The notes under the pieces were generated by a model. That model ran no database searches and had not been told where the DNA came from. It worked only from the letters and a program-made list of their open reading frames with translations. 64,000 nt of DNA, taken from the NCBI RefSeq assembly GCF_900099835.1, contig NZ_FNKP01000001.1:3038001-3102000 (forward strand). The letters run 5' to 3'. Both the position numbers and the translations under genes were made by a program. This DNA comes from Paraburkholderia fungorum. Its GTDB lineage: Bacteria; Pseudomonadota; Gammaproteobacteria; Burkholderiales; Burkholderiaceae. How positions within the stretch are numbered: the first letter of the stretch is position 1; each line of letters starts with the position of its first letter. Positions 1 to 8,830 of this stretch are shown piece by piece.

Positions 1-137
1 TGGCGCGACGCACGATGCGGCCACGCCCACGCAAGCGGAAACACCAGCATCGAAAACAGCACGCCGCAGATGCCGAACACGATCAGCGCCATCGCGGTCG
101 CGAAGAGGCGCCACAGGTAGTCAAACCGCTCGGTCAT
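1..137 (-). CDS. Lysophospholipid acyltransferase-like protein, N-terminal fragment
   Basis: Only the first 45 or so codons lie in the window; the gene runs off the left edge. The fragment starts with a short polar stretch followed by a long hydrophobic segment, as in membrane-anchored 1-acylglycerol-3-phosphate acyltransferase-like proteins of aryl polyene clusters. Its start codon overlaps the 3' end of the ketosynthase-like gene by 17 bp, so the two are probably translated together. The catalytic HX4D motif is outside the window, so the family call rests on context and on the N-terminus only. Confidence 0.5.
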   Translation of the reverse strand, partial: MTERFDYLWRLFATAMALIVFGICGVLFSMLVFPLAWAWPHRASR

Positions 138-816
138 GCCAGGTCCAATGCCAGAGGGCGTCAGCACTTCGCCAGCACGCGGGCTGACGGGTGTTCAGAC
201 AGTGCAGCAATGCCTCCGCCTGAGTGGCGAAGTGCGTGTGCTGGTCGATGGGATGGGTGTCGTCCGCGTGGCGCACAGAACATTCGATGTCACCGGTCGC
301 CCCTTCCTGATCCAGCAGGATGGCCAGCGCGCCTGCGGCGGCGTCTTCGATTGGGCCGTATGCCGGATCGGCCGGCTCATCGGCATAGACGAGCAATACC
401 GGCGAGCCCGGTTGCGTCGTGTATTGCGCGTGCGCTTCCAGTAACGCATAGCCGAGCGTTTGCGGACCGGCCGACATGGCACTCGCTGCACAGCGATCGC
501 CGCGAGCAATGCCGAATATGCCCGTCATCGCGTTCAGCACCGACAGGCTGAATGCCGTCGGCGATACCGGCTCGGCCGCAGTCATGCTGTGCAGAATCTC
601 GGTGGTGCGGCGCAATTCGCCGTGACGCGAAGCGAACACGACGCGCGCGGGTTCCTGTGCGACGCAATCGTGCGCGACCTTTAACGCGGCTTTGGACAGC
701 GTGCTCAGCCGACGCCGCACCATTGGCTCGATAAAGCCAATCGCGGGAGCGACAGATGCGGTTGCCGGCCAGCTAGACCAACGACCGACTGGAATGGTCC
801 AGTTCAGATCGGGCAT
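121..816 (-). CDS. Beta-ketoacyl synthase-like chain length factor (aryl polyene-type cluster)
   Basis: 231 residues matching the short ketoacyl synthase-like family (PF13723). These are found as partner or chain-length proteins in aryl polyene and xanthomonadin-type clusters. Recognisable parts are the RRLSTLSKAAL region, the VVFASRHGEL segment and the SPTAFSLSVLNAMTG block, where full ketosynthases bind acyl chains. It is about half the length of an active ketosynthase and is expected to assist one rather than condense alone. It overlaps the following acyltransferase-like gene and is the first visible gene of a minus-strand operon leaving the window. No clear ribosome binding site precedes the ATG at 816. 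Confidence 0.75.
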   Translation of the reverse strand: MPDLNWTIPVGRWSSWPATASVAPAIGFIEPMVRRRLSTLSKAALKVAHDCVAQEPARVVFASRHGELRRTTEILHSMTAAEPVSPTAFSLSVLNAMTGIFGIARGDRCAASAMSAGPQTLGYALLEAHAQYTTQPGSPVLLVYADEPADPAYGPIEDAAAGALAILLDQEGATGDIECSVRHADDTHPIDQHTHFATQAEALLHCLNTRQPACWRSADALWHWTWHDRAV

Positions 817-1333
817 TTGGATGTGTGCGTGGAAACGGAGAGAAGCCCTGGCGGGTGACGGAATCAGCAGCCGTCACGTCGTGCGACGCGGAAGTCTTCA
901 GGGGGCAATCCAGTGTTGTCCAGTCTTGTTATAAGGAGCTCAACGAATTAACGGCAGCTGGCTGGAATTATTTAGACCGATTTTGATTGATCGGGCCTGT
1001 TTGCTCAGCGGGCCGAATCATACTGAATATTCGAGGTTAAATCAGCCGTCTAGAGTTATCTCTTTATAAACGTGTCGTCAGCGCTACGTTTTATGCAAAA
1101 CAACATAGACGCGTAAATATGCAATCTGAATCGTTTGCGCGAATGGTGGAATGAGTGGAACGTGTTCGCGATTCAGGATGACGACTGTTTGGTCCGTCGT
1201 CCGCCGGGCAAACGCTTGCCCGGCATCGCGGCGCTTCTGTTCGCGATGCCGGCCGCGAAGGCTTGCTTTGGGATTGGAGTTTGACGGGTCTTCACGCTAT
1301 GTCCTTAGCGCGCTCATCGTTATCTTGATCCAT
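817..1333. other. Intergenic region, AT-rich, probable promoter of the leftward cluster
   Basis: No gene is seen. Roughly 930-1140 is clearly more AT-rich than the flanking genes and lies directly upstream of the leftward ketosynthase operon. That fits a promoter or regulatory region, but no convincing -35/-10 pair could be fixed. A small hairpin (CCGAT/ATCGG) lies near 980-997. Confidence 0.4.
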
Positions 1334-1369
1334 AAAAAAGGCCCGGCAGAAACACCTGCCGGGCCTTTT
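1334..1369 (-). terminator. Bidirectional rho-independent terminator
   Basis: A perfect 10-bp stem GGCCCGGCAG/CTGCCGGGCC with a 6-nt loop is flanked by an A-run on the left and a T-run on the right. Read leftward it terminates the DUF4136 lipoprotein gene. Confidence 0.85.
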
Positions 1370-1417
1370 GCCTGTTGCGCCGTAGCGCGTATTGATCAGC
1401 GGATCAGAGGCACCACT

Positions 1418-2122
1418 CTACTGCGCGGCATTCGCTCCCGACGCCGCGGCCGGAGCCGAAGCCGGCACCGCACCCGCCGCCGCCATTTCATTCGCCGGTG
1501 CAGGGCCACCGCCCGTACCCAACGGAATCTTCACCGTATGCACCGCGCCGTTGCCGAGCGGGAAATCGGCGAACGCACTGCGCGCCAGATACGGCATCGC
1601 CCTGACCAGTGACGACTCCGCGCCGGAATTGCGCGCGGTCACGTTATAAACCTCCTTGCCGCTGACACGCTCAGTAATGCGCACGCCCAGCAGGTGCGTG
1701 AAGATCGGATAGCTCTGATTCACGTAAGCGGTCGGAAACGGGCCCCACGGACCCCACGGGTCGAACGGCCGTCCCCAGTAAGGCGACGGCCACGGGTTGT
1801 AGTACACCGGCTCCGCAACCGTCACCATGTCCGAGCGGATGCCATAAGACAGCCCGACCAGATACCGCGCCTGATCGCTGTCGACTTCGCGGAACGAGTG
1901 CACCGCCAGTTCACCCGCAACGATGCGCTCGTACGTGCTGAGTTCGAGATTGCTCTGCTGACCCGGCGCCCGCGTGAATGCAAAGGTGCGGTTCGCGTCG
2001 CCGCTCGCCCAGTCGGAGAATGCGGTGACCTGGGTGGTCACGTATGTCGTGCAGCCGGACAGCAGCACCGTCAACGTCGCCAGCAGCAGCGTCGCGCGAC
2101 GGGTCCATCGATTGATATTCAT
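1418..2122 (-). CDS. DUF4136 family lipoprotein
   Basis: 234 residues with a lipoprotein signal peptide: a basic N-terminus, a hydrophobic stretch and the lipobox LSGC with the modified Cys at residue 24. The middle resembles DUF4136 lipoproteins of beta- and gammaproteobacteria, with a YLVGLSYG strand followed by a Trp/Pro/Gly-rich stretch and a conserved LxVRITERxSGKEVYNVTARN segment. The tail is low-complexity and rich in Ala, Gly and Pro. A GAGGT ribosome binding site precedes the ATG and a strong terminator follows the gene. It is transcribed alone and divergent from pepN. The molecular function of the family is unknown; an envelope location is inferred from the lipobox. Confidence 0.8.
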   Translation of the reverse strand: MNINRWTRRATLLLATLTVLLSGCTTYVTTQVTAFSDWASGDANRTFAFTRAPGQQSNLELSTYERIVAGELAVHSFREVDSDQARYLVGLSYGIRSDMVTVAEPVYYNPWPSPYWGRPFDPWGPWGPFPTAYVNQSYPIFTHLLGVRITERVSGKEVYNVTARNSGAESSLVRAMPYLARSAFADFPLGNGAVHTVKIPLGTGGGPAPANEMAAAGAVPASAPAAASGANAAQ

Positions 2123-2386
2123 GGTCTACCTCGTAAGGCCTTGAGTTTGCTTCTGGATTGTGCGCATTGCGCCCGTCATCACCCGATTTCAACGACGCGC
2201 CGGCCTTTTTTATTCCAACCGCGCGTCGATCGTTATTCCACGCGCGCGCCGATATTACGCTGACCTGGCGAGCCGGTAAAAAGTTCGCTCCGCACGATTC
2301 CCGGAGGCTTTGTACAATGGCTCGACAAGCCCGGCTCACGTGCCCTTGCGCGCCTGACCGCTCGAGTTCCTACCCTACAGAATGCC

Positions 2387-5083
2387 ATGGCCGATACCGC
2401 AACGCCCAATGTGATCCGCCGCGCCGATTACGCGCCGCCCGCCTTCCTGATCGACACCGTCGCCCTCGAGTTCGATCTGGTCCCCGACCGTACGGTTGTC
2501 AGGAATACGATGCGCGTGCGCCGCAATCCGGACGCATCGCGCGCGCTGCATCTGGAGCTGATGGGCGAACAGCTGGAGTTCGTCAGCGCCGAGATCGACG
2601 GCCAGCCGTTCGCGAACGCGCATGCGCACGACCACGGCCTGCTGCTCGACAACGTGCCGGATAACTTCGAACTGACGCTCACCAGCATCTGCAATCCGGC
2701 CGCGAATACCACGCTGTCCGGCCTGTATGTGTCGGGCGGCAACTTCTTTACCCAGTGCGAAGCCGAGGGCTTTCGCCGCATCACCTACTTCCTCGACCGC
2801 CCGGACGTGATGGCGACCTTCACGGTCACGCTGCGCGCGAGCAAGGCCGATTACCCGGTGCTGCTGTCGAACGGCAATCTGCTCGAAGAAGGCGAGTTGC
2901 CGGACGGCCGCCACTTCGCGCGCTGGGAAGACCCGTTCCGCAAACCGAGTTATCTGTTCGCGCTGGTCGCGGGCAAGCTGGTCGCGCTCGAAGAACGCGT
3001 GAGGAGCGGCTCGGGCAAGGAAAAGCTGTTGCAGGTGTGGGTCGAACCGCACGATCTCGACAAGACCCGTCACGCGATGGACTCGCTGATCAACTCGATC
3101 CGCTGGGACGAAGAACGTTTCGGGCTCGAACTCGATCTGGACCGCTTCATGATCGTCGCGGTGAGCGACTTCAACATGGGCGCGATGGAAAACAAGGGGC
3201 TCAACATCTTCAACACGAAGTACGTGCTGGCGAACCCCGAAACCGCGACCGACACCGACTTCGCGAACATCGAGGCGGTGGTCGGCCACGAGTATTTCCA
3301 CAACTGGACCGGCAACCGCGTGACCTGCCGCGACTGGTTCCAGCTAAGCCTGAAAGAAGGCCTGACGGTGTTCCGCGACCAGGAGTTCTCGGCGGACATG
3401 GCGGGCGGCGCCACCGACGAAGCCGCCCGTGCCACCAAGCGTATCGAAGACGTGCGCGTGCTGCGCCAGATGCAGTTCGCCGAAGACGCGGGTCCGATGG
3501 CGCACCCGGTGCGTCCGGAAAGCTACGTCGAGATCAACAACTTTTACACGATGACGGTCTACGAGAAAGGCTCGGAAGTCGTGCGGATGTATCAGACGCT
3601 GTTCGGCCGCGACGGCTTCCGCAAAGGCATGGACCTGTACTTCAAGCGGCACGACGGCCAGGCAGTGACCTGCGACGATTTCCGTCACGCGCTCGCCGAC
3701 GCAAACGGCCGCGATCTCGCGCAGTTCGAGCGCTGGTATAGCCAGGCCGGCACGCCGCGCGTGTCCGTGCGTACCCGTTACGACGCCGCGCAGCAGCGCT
3801 ACAGTGTGACGCTGCGCCAGGGTTACGGCGACGCCGCACCGGCCGCCCGCGAAACGCAAAAGGGTCCGCTGCTGATTCCGTTCGCGATCGGCCTGATCGG
3901 CAAGGACGGTCTGGATCTGCCGCTGCAACTGGAAGGCGAAGCGAAGGCGTCGGCGGCGACCACGCGCGTGCTGGAGTTCACGCAGACCGAACAGACCTTC
4001 ACGTTCGTCAACGTCGCGCAGGAACCGCTGCCGTCGCTGCTGCGCAATTTCTCGGCACCGGTGATCGTCGAGTACGACTATTCGGCCGATCAACTCGCGT
4101 TCCTGCTCGCGCATGACAGCGATCCGTTCAACCGCTGGGAAGCCGGTCAGCGCCTCGCCACGCGCGAGTTGCTGACGCTGGCCGAGCGCGCTGCTACGGG
4201 CGCCGCGCTGCAACTTGACGACTCGGTGGTGGCCGCGTTCGCGCGTGTGCTCACCGACGAATCGTTGTCGCCGTCGTTCCGCGAACTCGCGTTGATGCTG
4301 CCTTCCGAAGCGTATCTGGCCGAGCAGATGGGCGAATCGAATCCGGCCGCCGTGCACGCGGCTCGCCAGTTCGTGCGCAAACGTCTCGCCAACGCGCTCA
4401 AGAACGACTGGCTGAAGGTGTACGAACAGCACCGCACGCCGGGCGCGTACGAAGCAACGCCCGAAGCTTCCGGCCATCGCGCGCTGAAAAATCTCGCGCT
4501 CTCGTATCTTGCGGAACTGGACGATCCGGCCGAAGCTGTGCGCCTCGCGTCCGCGCAATACGACGCCGCGAACAACATGACCGACCGTGCAGCAGCGCTC
4601 TCCGCGCTGCTCAACGCGGCCGCAGCCAAGGGCGGCAGCACCGAAGCGCAGCAGGCACTGGACGATTTCTACCAGCGCTTCGAAAAGGAACCGCTCGTGA
4701 TCGACAAGTGGTTCGCGTTGCAGGCCACGCAGCGCGGCAGCGCGCAGCGTCCGGTGATCGATATCGTGCGCAAGCTGATGGCGCATCCGGCGTTCAATCT
4801 GAAAAATCCCAATCGCGCACGCTCGCTGATTTTCAGCTTCTGCGCGGCGAATCCCGCGCAATTCCACGCTGAAGATGGTTCGGGGTATGCGTTCTGGGCC
4901 GATCAGGTGATTGCGCTCGATGCGATCAATCCGCAAGTGGCTGCACGACTCGCCCGCTCGCTCGAATTGTGGCGCCGCTTCACGCCGGCTTTGCGCGACG
5001 GCATGCGCGCGGCGCTGGAGAAAGTGGCCGCGCAGGTGAAATCGCGCGACGTGCGCGAAATCGTCGAGAAGGCGCTGGCGTAA
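2387..5083 (+). CDS. pepN: Aminopeptidase N (M1 family zinc metallopeptidase)
   Basis: 898 residues, close to the E. coli PepN length of 870. It is a cytoplasmic enzyme that removes N-terminal residues from peptides. The exopeptidase motif GAMEN is near residue 265. The zinc site is HEYFH, with His301, Glu302 and His305, followed by Glu324 in LKEGL at the M1 spacing of HEXXH-X18-E. The C-terminal third carries the DUF3458 Ig-like and helical regions typical of bacterial PepN. The start at 2387 gives the usual N-terminus, although no strong ribosome binding site is visible. The gene stands alone and ends at a terminator. A 530-codon antisense ORF inside it is a composition artefact. Confidence 0.97.
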   Translation: MADTATPNVIRRADYAPPAFLIDTVALEFDLVPDRTVVRNTMRVRRNPDASRALHLELMGEQLEFVSAEIDGQPFANAHAHDHGLLLDNVPDNFELTLTSICNPAANTTLSGLYVSGGNFFTQCEAEGFRRITYFLDRPDVMATFTVTLRASKADYPVLLSNGNLLEEGELPDGRHFARWEDPFRKPSYLFALVAGKLVALEERVRSGSGKEKLLQVWVEPHDLDKTRHAMDSLINSIRWDEERFGLELDLDRFMIVAVSDFNMGAMENKGLNIFNTKYVLANPETATDTDFANIEAVVGHEYFHNWTGNRVTCRDWFQLSLKEGLTVFRDQEFSADMAGGATDEAARATKRIEDVRVLRQMQFAEDAGPMAHPVRPESYVEINNFYTMTVYEKGSEVVRMYQTLFGRDGFRKGMDLYFKRHDGQAVTCDDFRHALADANGRDLAQFERWYSQAGTPRVSVRTRYDAAQQRYSVTLRQGYGDAAPAARETQKGPLLIPFAIGLIGKDGLDLPLQLEGEAKASAATTRVLEFTQTEQTFTFVNVAQEPLPSLLRNFSAPVIVEYDYSADQLAFLLAHDSDPFNRWEAGQRLATRELLTLAERAATGAALQLDDSVVAAFARVLTDESLSPSFRELALMLPSEAYLAEQMGESNPAAVHAARQFVRKRLANALKNDWLKVYEQHRTPGAYEATPEASGHRALKNLALSYLAELDDPAEAVRLASAQYDAANNMTDRAAALSALLNAAAAKGGSTEAQQALDDFYQRFEKEPLVIDKWFALQATQRGSAQRPVIDIVRKLMAHPAFNLKNPNRARSLIFSFCAANPAQFHAEDGSGYAFWADQVIALDAINPQVAARLARSLELWRRFTPALRDGMRAALEKVAAQVKSRDVREIVEKALA

Positions 5084-5113
5084 AGCCTTCTACAAATAGC
5101 AGTCGCTTCGAAA

Positions 5114-5140
5114 GGCCGGCACGGGTTGCCGGCTTTTTTT
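5114..5140 (+). terminator. Rho-independent terminator of pepN
   Basis: GCCGGC and GCCGGC arms around a short loop are followed by seven T, 31 bp after the pepN stop codon. Confidence 0.85.
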
Positions 5141-5401
5141 CGTTCCGAAGTCGTGAATATCGCTGCGCGCGCGGCCTGCACAACGGCTGCGCGTTAGCCG
5201 TCTGGCCGACTATTCGAACCACGCAGCGGGCGATGGAACATCCGTATCAATGCGCCGCAAAGCCTGAGCGGCGGGCGTAATTTTGCCGTGCCATGCTGAG
5301 CACGGAGCCATCGTCACGTGAGGTTCGTACTCAAAAGCACGGGCCCGACACACGCAGCGGTTAAAATCGACTCATTCCTCTAGCCTTCCCGGAGTACAGC
5401 A

Positions 5402-6418
<1,017 letters not shown>

Positions 6419-6438
6419 AAAAAGTGAGCGAGAGGGGC

Positions 6439-6468
6439 TTGCCAAGCCGGTAAAGAAGTCCCTATAAT
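6439..6468 (+). promoter_or_regulatory. Sigma-70 promoter of tRNA-Thr
   Basis: TTGCCA at 6439-6444 and TATAAT at 6463-6468 with an 18-bp spacer, 15 bp before the mature tRNA. The 15 bp from the -10 box onward (TATAATCTCGTTTCT) recur exactly upstream of tRNA-Arg at 14034-14048. Confidence 0.75.
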
Positions 6469-6483
6469 CTCGTTTCTCCTGAT

Positions 6484-6559
6484 GCCGGAATAGCTCAGAC
6501 GGTAGAGCAGCGCATTCGTAATGCGAAGGTCGGGGGTTCGATTCCTCTTTCCGGCACCA
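6484..6559 (+). tRNA. tRNA-Thr (anticodon CGT)
   Basis: A 76-nt cloverleaf with acceptor stem GCCGGAA/TTCCGGC, D-arm TAGCTC...GAGC, anticodon loop TTCGTAA reading CGT, T-arm GGTTCGATTC and an encoded CCA end. The G/A pair at the top of the anticodon stem is also found in E. coli thrW. Confidence 0.97.
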
Positions 6560-6571
6560 CAAGATTCAAGC

Positions 6572-6609
6572 AAAAAGCCCAGTCCTCGTGACTGGGCTTT
6601 TTGTTTTTC
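6572..6609 (+). terminator. Rho-independent terminator of tRNA-Thr
   Basis: AAAAAGCCCAGTC and GACTGGGCTTTTT arms around a CTCGT loop, followed by more T residues. The stem starts 13 bp after the tRNA. Confidence 0.9.
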
Positions 6610-6817
6610 TGCTTCGGATTGCACGGGGAAGATCCACGCTGTTTTTCCCGAGGCACGTCACGCCAACAACAGCACTCTCTGTCGAGCCCTACCGAGGCAA
6701 AGCGTCGGCCGGAAACTTCAAACTTTCACGCGCAGCGACAGCACTCATCAATACGCATACCCTGATACTCGCGCCGCACGAGGCCGGACACGGCCAGCGA
6801 AACGCAGACCACCCCAC

Positions 6818-7018
6818 TCAACCCTGGCGGTCAAACCGATCGTAGGCCGGCGTCATCACGAGATTGCGAGCCACGACTGACTCTTCTCCCACCATCGGCT
6901 TAGGTCGAGGCGCGGAATACTCGGCAATCGCTTCTTGCGGCGCCGACGAAAACCATGAAATCCGGCCCGCACATTCAATTCCGACCTGACGTCCTTTCCA
7001 ATAGACGGCGTTTTCCAT
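6818..7018 (-). CDS. Small hypothetical protein (66 aa)
   Basis: The frame is open from 7048, but the ATG at 7018 has a GGAG ribosome binding site 6 nt upstream, so that start is chosen. The product begins MENAVYWKGRQVGIE and carries a Trp-rich middle (GRISWFSS) and a C-terminal VVARNLVMTPAYDRF segment. No known domain is recognised. There is no signal peptide or membrane segment. It stands alone on the minus strand between the tRNA-Thr terminator and a low-GC gap. Codon use looks like real coding sequence, but the function is unknown. Confidence 0.5.
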   Translation of the reverse strand: MENAVYWKGRQVGIECAGRISWFSSAPQEAIAEYSAPRPKPMVGEESVVARNLVMTPAYDRFDRQG

Positions 7019-7048
7019 AGCAATCTCCGTGAGCGGCGAAATTGACAT

Positions 7049-7688
7049 CTTGGCCTCGCGCGCAGCGCCTGTTAGTTAGCCAATGCACGTAACGCGACAG
7101 ATCACCGCTTCCAGCTTAGGTGGCAATTACCTTGCCGACCTGTTTGTCATCCATTGACGAGGTTTTGGCATAAAACCACGAGCTCCCTCTTTCGCTCCAA
7201 TTCAAAACAAACTCACAAGTTAGTTAATTCGCGCTAAAAATCTTTAAAAAGTGTTCGGACCCGTCAACGAATTCTGCAAATGGATCGTTTACGAAAGAAT
7301 CGCGGTCGAAACTCATCAGCCGAGCTGAACGGTAAATAACGAACGTTCAGTCAGTTATGAGGGAAATTCTGCCGATGCCGCATTGCATCAATAGCAGCAT
7401 GATTTATTCACATGAGACGATGTGATGCGCATGGGGTTTGAGCAACACGGGTCAATTGACTGGATAGCCCACGGGGCAAGGCTGGGAAGGAAACAGCGAG
7501 GGAATTGAAGCGATTTGATTTGCCCGGAAGAAAACCGCGCAGCTGCAGCAAGACGATAAATTTTATTCAAACACTCTGTTGAAGTGTTGTCTTGTGCCGT
7601 TAAAGCAACAGAGAAGATACGACGCACATCGGACACTGGTGCGAAGTGGGGACTGAGGCCGATAATCGGTTTGTAAAGGAGAAAGATC
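7049..7688. other. Low-GC intergenic region
   Basis: 640 bp without a convincing long gene. It contains AT-rich tracts (around 7190-7260), an imperfect palindrome ACGAACGTTCAGT at 7339-7351 resembling a repressor operator, and a hairpin AACACT/AGTGTT near 7570-7587. The right end carries the ribosome binding site of the small ORF that follows. Confidence 0.5.
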
Positions 7689-7838
7689 ATGGATGCCAAA
7701 CCAACGAAGATTCCGACCCCGGATAAAGTCTTTTGCCCGGATCCGGAACCCGCTGGCGTCGAGTTTCTGGGTGCCGAACTGCCGGAGCACGTTCGCGCAT
7801 TTTTCGACGAACAACGTAAATCGTGTGATTCGAAGTAA
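7689..7838 (+). CDS. Small ORF of 49 aa, hypothetical
   Basis: Found by reading. A strong AAAGGAGAAAG ribosome binding site precedes ATG at 7689, and the frame is open for 49 codons to TAA at 7836. The product starts MDAKPTKIPTPDKVFCPDPE and ends in a charged helix-like segment (ELPEHVRAFFDEQRKSCD). It has two cysteines and no signal peptide or membrane segment. The G/C-ending codons match the genome style although the flanks are AT-rich, which supports real coding. No family is recognised. A long minus-strand frame across the same DNA lacks a start signal and is taken as its shadow. Confidence 0.55.
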   Translation: MDAKPTKIPTPDKVFCPDPEPAGVEFLGAELPEHVRAFFDEQRKSCDSK

Positions 7839-8123
7839 TTGCGCGGTGGCGCGATGCAGCATCGCGGTCCGTACGTCGAGCGTGCGGTGACTGTACGCGC
7901 CCTATTGCGCAGTTTTACGTCCACATCATGACGCTGAATCGGCTCGTCTGATTCCAGCAACCCTTTGGCGCGCACTCGCGCTTCTGATTTTGCTCGGCTG
8001 AAAACCGCCGTGCCGTCGACGCCCCCGTCTGCCAACTTTCGTTTAACTAAAACGTTCTGACGGCCGGCATCATTTATCCTTCCTGTTTTCGTCTGCGGTC
8101 GCCCCCGGCCTCCCTCAATCTCC

Positions 8124-8720
8124 ATGAACCGATCGTTTCGCCTCGGCGCATCATGCGCGCTCGCGTTAGCCGCCTGTGTTGCACTCGCGCCCGCCCCCGC
8201 TGTCGCCGATGGCGACGACACCGCGCTCACCAATCTGATCGCACTGGCTTCGCAGCGCCTCGCGCTCGCGGAACCGGTGGCTCGCTGGAAATGGGCCAAC
8301 CATCAGGCGATCACCGATACACCGCGCGAAAATGCGCTGCTCGCCGATGTGGAAAAACGCGCCGTGGCCGCCAATGTCGATCCAGCTTTCGCGCGAGCGT
8401 TCTTCCAGGACCAGATCGACGCCAGCAAGGACGTACAGAATGCGCTCTTTGCCACATGGCGCAACGGGCAGCCCCCGCAAGGACCCGCTCCCGACCTCGC
8501 CACCAGCACCCGCCCGCAACTGGACCGGCTGACGCAATCCCTCGTCGCCGGCCTCGCGCGCGTGCAGCCGATTCGCGCGACGGAAGATTGTCCGTCGCGT
8601 GTCGCTCAATCGCTTGCTAGCTGGAAATCGCTGACGCGTTACGACTCGACTCATTCGAGCGCGTTGAACCACGCGTTGGGGCACGTCTGCGAAACGGGTG
8701 GTGTCGGCGCGACCGGTTGA
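8124..8720 (+). CDS. Secreted/periplasmic chorismate mutase (AroQ gamma class)
   Basis: 198 residues with a clear Sec signal peptide (basic MNRSFR, a hydrophobic run, and an Ala-rich cleavage zone near residues 26-29). The all-helical part that follows matches the gamma-class exported chorismate mutases: LASQRLALAEPVARWKW, then a PREN motif and a FFQDQIDASKDVQ helix. The enzyme converts chorismate to prephenate outside the cytoplasm. The precursor length is normal for the class. It stands alone, with no prephenate dehydratase or aminotransferase next to it, so the use of extracytoplasmic prephenate is unclear. It is convergent with the nuclease gene on the minus strand. Confidence 0.85.
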   Translation: MNRSFRLGASCALALAACVALAPAPAVADGDDTALTNLIALASQRLALAEPVARWKWANHQAITDTPRENALLADVEKRAVAANVDPAFARAFFQDQIDASKDVQNALFATWRNGQPPQGPAPDLATSTRPQLDRLTQSLVAGLARVQPIRATEDCPSRVAQSLASWKSLTRYDSTHSSALNHALGHVCETGGVGATG

Positions 8721-8744
8721 TCCCGGCTGCGCATGAAACGAAGC

Positions 8745-8787
8745 GGCGCGGCGTTTGGGGCGAATTACTTGCCTCAAACGCCGCGCC
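8745..8787. repeat. 17-bp inverted repeat between convergent genes
   Basis: Arms 8745-8761 and 8771-8787 pair over 17 positions (one G-U) around a 9-nt loop. No T-run follows on either strand. It probably acts as a bidirectional transcription end or mRNA-stabilising hairpin for the chorismate mutase and nuclease genes. Confidence 0.7.
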
Positions 8788-8830
8788 ACGAATTGAAAAA
8801 ATTGCGTCGGCCTTAAACCGGCGACGACAA

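Noticed and set aside
3344..4936. 530-codon minus-strand ORF inside pepN
   Set aside because: Composition shadow of the GC-rich pepN gene; no ribosome binding site and an Arg/Gln/His-rich product unlike any family.
7388..8299. 303-codon minus-strand ORF
   Set aside because: Antisense to the 49-aa ORF and to the chorismate mutase signal peptide; no ribosome binding site, no domain.
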